Source of the DNA: Microcaldota archaeon
GTDB lineage: Archaea; Micrarchaeota; Micrarchaeia; Micrarchaeales; Micrarchaeaceae
Reading direction: 5' to 3'
DNA: 7,116 bases
Assembly (NCBI GenBank): GCA_021812025.1
Contig: JAKAPD010000021.1
Location: forward strand, 1-7,116
Shown: one piece after another, positions 6,046 through 7,116 of the stretch
How the letters are laid out: every line of letters begins with the position of its first letter
Position numbering within the stretch: position 1 is the stretch's first letter
The notes under the pieces: model-generated
Told to the model about the DNA's origin: nothing
The model's database searches: none
Seen by the model: the letters and a program-made list of their open reading frames with translations, nothing else
Program-made: the position numbers and the translations under genes

Positions 6046-6070
6046 CCAGGGGTTAAAACCCCCGGTTTTA
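6046..6070 (+). terminator. GC-rich hairpin followed by TTTTA, possible terminator
   Basis: CCAGGGG (6046-6052) pairs with CCCCCGG (6059-6065) with one A/C mismatch around a TTAAAA loop, then TTTTA follows at 6066-6070. A second, mutually exclusive stem is TAAAACC (6054-6060) with GGTTTTA (6064-6070). It lies about 100 bases after the helical-repeat gene and 38 bases before the next TATA box, so it may end that transcript. The T-run is short. It could instead be the end of a lost mobile element. Confidence 0.4.
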
Positions 6071-6107
6071 GTGGAATTATTGGACAAAGCCCGGCGATTA
6101 GCAAGGA

Positions 6108-6118
6108 ATAAATATCTG
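6108..6118 (+). promoter_or_regulatory. TATA-like box of the last plus-strand gene
   Basis: ATAAATATCTG repeats exactly the box at 5088-5098. From its centre the predicted transcription start is near 6138, leaving a leader of about 20 bases before ATG 6159. The flanking bases differ between the two copies apart from the core, so this is a shared motif and not a long duplication. Confidence 0.55.
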
Positions 6119-6158
6119 CATTTACTGATATCCCTAATGTGAAAGCAGCGTGTTTCTG

Positions 6159-6923
6159 ATGAGCGCAAATATTAGGGAAAAACGGATTGAGCAGGAAAGA
6201 TCCGCGTGCAGGATCATAAGAGCCGATGCGATATCCAATTTTACGACTATGGAAAATGCACGGTTCGTGGAAAGGCTCATTGCAGGCGAGATGCAGATCC
6301 TTTTCGCGCAGGACGGCGTCGAGAAGCTCAGGATTGCAACAGCGTTCCTCAGTCAATTCGGGGACGTGCAGACAAAGAGCTCGCTTGTCGATTACATGGC
6401 GACGCTCGCGGCCTGGTACGGCGTCGATTCCTTCAGGAGAGAATTTACATTTTTATCGCATAACATCAAGAACCCGGAGTTGGTAAGGCTCATGCTAAAG
6501 GCCAGAATATCCGCCTCCCCCATATTTGGCAACATGACCAGGATTGCGCCTAAATACGTCAGCTACAGCGCGGTTAGCGAGGTGCATGAGATACACGAGG
6601 TGCTGGCAATCGTTGCAAACCGCGGGGCGCTAAGGGCAGATCCAGATTCCCACAAGTCGGGAAAATCCGGTAGGCTTATGGCTGGACCGGACGGGGACAA
6701 AGAGCATAAGTCAGGAAAATCAGGCATGCTCGCGGCTGAGGCAAAGAGCGTAAATGATGTTGTTATGCTGCTGCAGGTGGCTGGGCTGGCAGAGAATGAT
6801 ATTCACGTAATAGAGTTTAATGAAAGGCATGACTTGAAGAGGGAGCTCAGAAGGATCAAGGCGCATGAAAGGGAACTCTTTGGACACGGTAAGCCTAGCA
6901 GGAGCGTGGATACACACAGCTAA
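6159..6923 (+). CDS. Helical protein with an 18-residue tandem repeat, unknown function
   Basis: I do not recognise this 254-residue protein. Residues 1 to about 150 read as mostly helical and lack membrane segments. A hydrophilic Gly/Ser/Lys-rich linker then carries two copies of HKSGKSGxL, 18 residues apart (DNA 6651-6677 and 6705-6731). The last ~60 residues include a hydrophobic helix (VNDVVMLLQVAGL), IHVIEF, and a highly charged helix (DLKRELRRIKAHERELFG). A two-part protein joined by a flexible linker fits this pattern. The segment NIKNPELVRLMLKARI resembles the Asn-Pro-capped helices of the neighbour at 5123, a weak hint of relationship. ATG 6159 is preferred; GTG 6150 in the same frame would add three residues, and neither has a strong ribosome binding site. 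The stop codon overlaps the stop of the minus-strand transporter. Confidence 0.8.
   Translation: MSANIREKRIEQERSACRIIRADAISNFTTMENARFVERLIAGEMQILFAQDGVEKLRIATAFLSQFGDVQTKSSLVDYMATLAAWYGVDSFRREFTFLSHNIKNPELVRLMLKARISASPIFGNMTRIAPKYVSYSAVSEVHEIHEVLAIVANRGALRADPDSHKSGKSGRLMAGPDGDKEHKSGKSGMLAAEAKSVNDVVMLLQVAGLAENDIHVIEFNERHDLKRELRRIKAHERELFGHGKPSRSVDTHS
6651..6731 (+). repeat. Two 27-base copies, period 54 bases, encoding HKSGKSGxL
   Basis: Copy 1 is at 6651-6677 and copy 2 at 6705-6731, both in the coding frame. Of nine codons, three are identical, five differ only by synonymous changes and one changes the residue (AGG to ATG). The duplication is therefore not recent at the DNA level, and the peptide appears to have been kept. 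Confidence 0.75.
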
Positions 6924-7116
6924 TCCTTGAATCCTTTCCCCATTGATAGCATTACCACCCCTGCAGCTATCGATATTGCGGTGGCATAGGCATAGGAATA
7001 TGCCGGGCTCGCCACATACAATATGCCCATTATCAGGTTTGCTGAGAAAAGGCCAACGCTTCTTGCACCCTGCAAGGAGCCCATCCCTATGTCAAGTTTC
7101 GCTGCCCTTCTAGATC
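6920..7116 (-). CDS. C-terminal end of a probable major facilitator superfamily transporter (partial)
   Basis: The minus strand is open from the right edge (first full codon at 7114) to TAG at 6922-6920, giving 64 residues. The N-terminal part lies outside the window. The sequence begins basic (SRRAAKLDIG), then has MGSLQGARSVGLFSANLIMG and a second hydrophobic span ending in AAGVVMLSMG, followed by a short cytoplasmic KGFKD. The pattern G-x-x-x-G-x-R-S-x-G before a helix, then a last helix and a short tail, is how many major facilitator (MFS) permeases end, covering helices 11 and 12. The substrate cannot be told from this piece. It runs convergent to the plus-strand gene, and the stop codons overlap (6920-6923). 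Confidence 0.65.
   Translation of the reverse strand, partial: SRRAAKLDIGMGSLQGARSVGLFSANLIMGILYVASPAYSYAYATAISIAAGVVMLSMGKGFKD

Larger units (their letters stand above)
5945..6158. other. Intergenic region with hairpin and promoter
   Basis: This 214-base gap is the longest non-coding stretch. It holds a nine-base direct repeat, TATTGTTAT at 5951-5959 and 5983-5991 (32 bases apart), a GC-rich hairpin at 6046-6070 and the TATA-like box at 6108-6115. On the minus strand, GGAATAAATATAAC (rightmost base 6002) also looks like a TATA box, but no convincing minus-strand gene follows it. I see no tRNA or other structured RNA. Confidence 0.5.

Noticed and set aside
5948..6142. A 64-residue plus-strand ORF in the gap
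   Set aside because: It reads through the hairpin and the promoter box of the next gene, has no ribosome binding site and has an atypical composition.
5945..6158. CRISPR-like or tRNA structure in the gap
   Set aside because: There are only two nine-base repeats and no spacer-repeat periodicity. No cloverleaf or T-loop sequence could be found.
6651..6731. GKSG in the repeat as Walker A (P-loop) motifs
   Set aside because: The required G-x4-GK[ST] spacing is missing in both copies and the setting is a hydrophilic linker with no beta strand before it. No Walker B is evident.

Overview
The window is archaeal chromosomal DNA. The evidence is a full-length archaeal MCM replicative helicase, a short archaeal/eukaryotic-type HemK2 (Mtq2) class methyltransferase, AT-rich TATA-like boxes about 25-30 bases before most transcription units, GGTG-type ribosome binding sites, and heavy use of AGG/AGA (Arg) and ATA (Ile) codons. 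Base composition looks moderate. The lineage cannot be fixed from this window; several proteins that I do not recognise would fit a poorly sampled group such as a DPANN or Thermoplasmata-related archaeon, but that is inference.

Layout, left to right. (1) Bases 1-153 hold the 3' end of an unidentified plus-strand gene. (2) A 77-base gap carries two near-identical palindromes, a TATA-like box and a GGTG ribosome binding site. It leads into mcm (TTG start), which is followed with overlapping or touching codons by a HemK2-like methyltransferase. (3) After a T/A-rich promoter region comes a two-gene unit: a five-helix membrane protein and, four bases later, a 2[4Fe-4S] ferredoxin whose cluster spacing resembles the NuoI class. 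(4) A third promoter precedes a helical protein of unknown function and, two bases later, a small six-cysteine zinc-ribbon-like protein. (5) Two single-gene units follow, each coding for an all-helical unknown protein and each with the same 11-base TATA-box sequence ATAAATATCTG. Between them lies a 214-base gap with a GC-rich hairpin followed by TTTTA. (6) At the right edge, the minus strand holds the C-terminal end of a probable major facilitator superfamily transporter. Its stop codon overlaps the stop codon of the last plus-strand gene.

The genes do not form one obvious pathway. mcm and the methyltransferase are housekeeping genes (DNA replication; release-factor glutamine methylation). 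The membrane protein and ferredoxin form a plausible redox pair. The stretch from 4137 to 6923 holds four proteins of unknown function and is the least explained part of the window. I see no tRNA, rRNA, CRISPR array, intein or intact mobile element, and no defence system that I can name with support.
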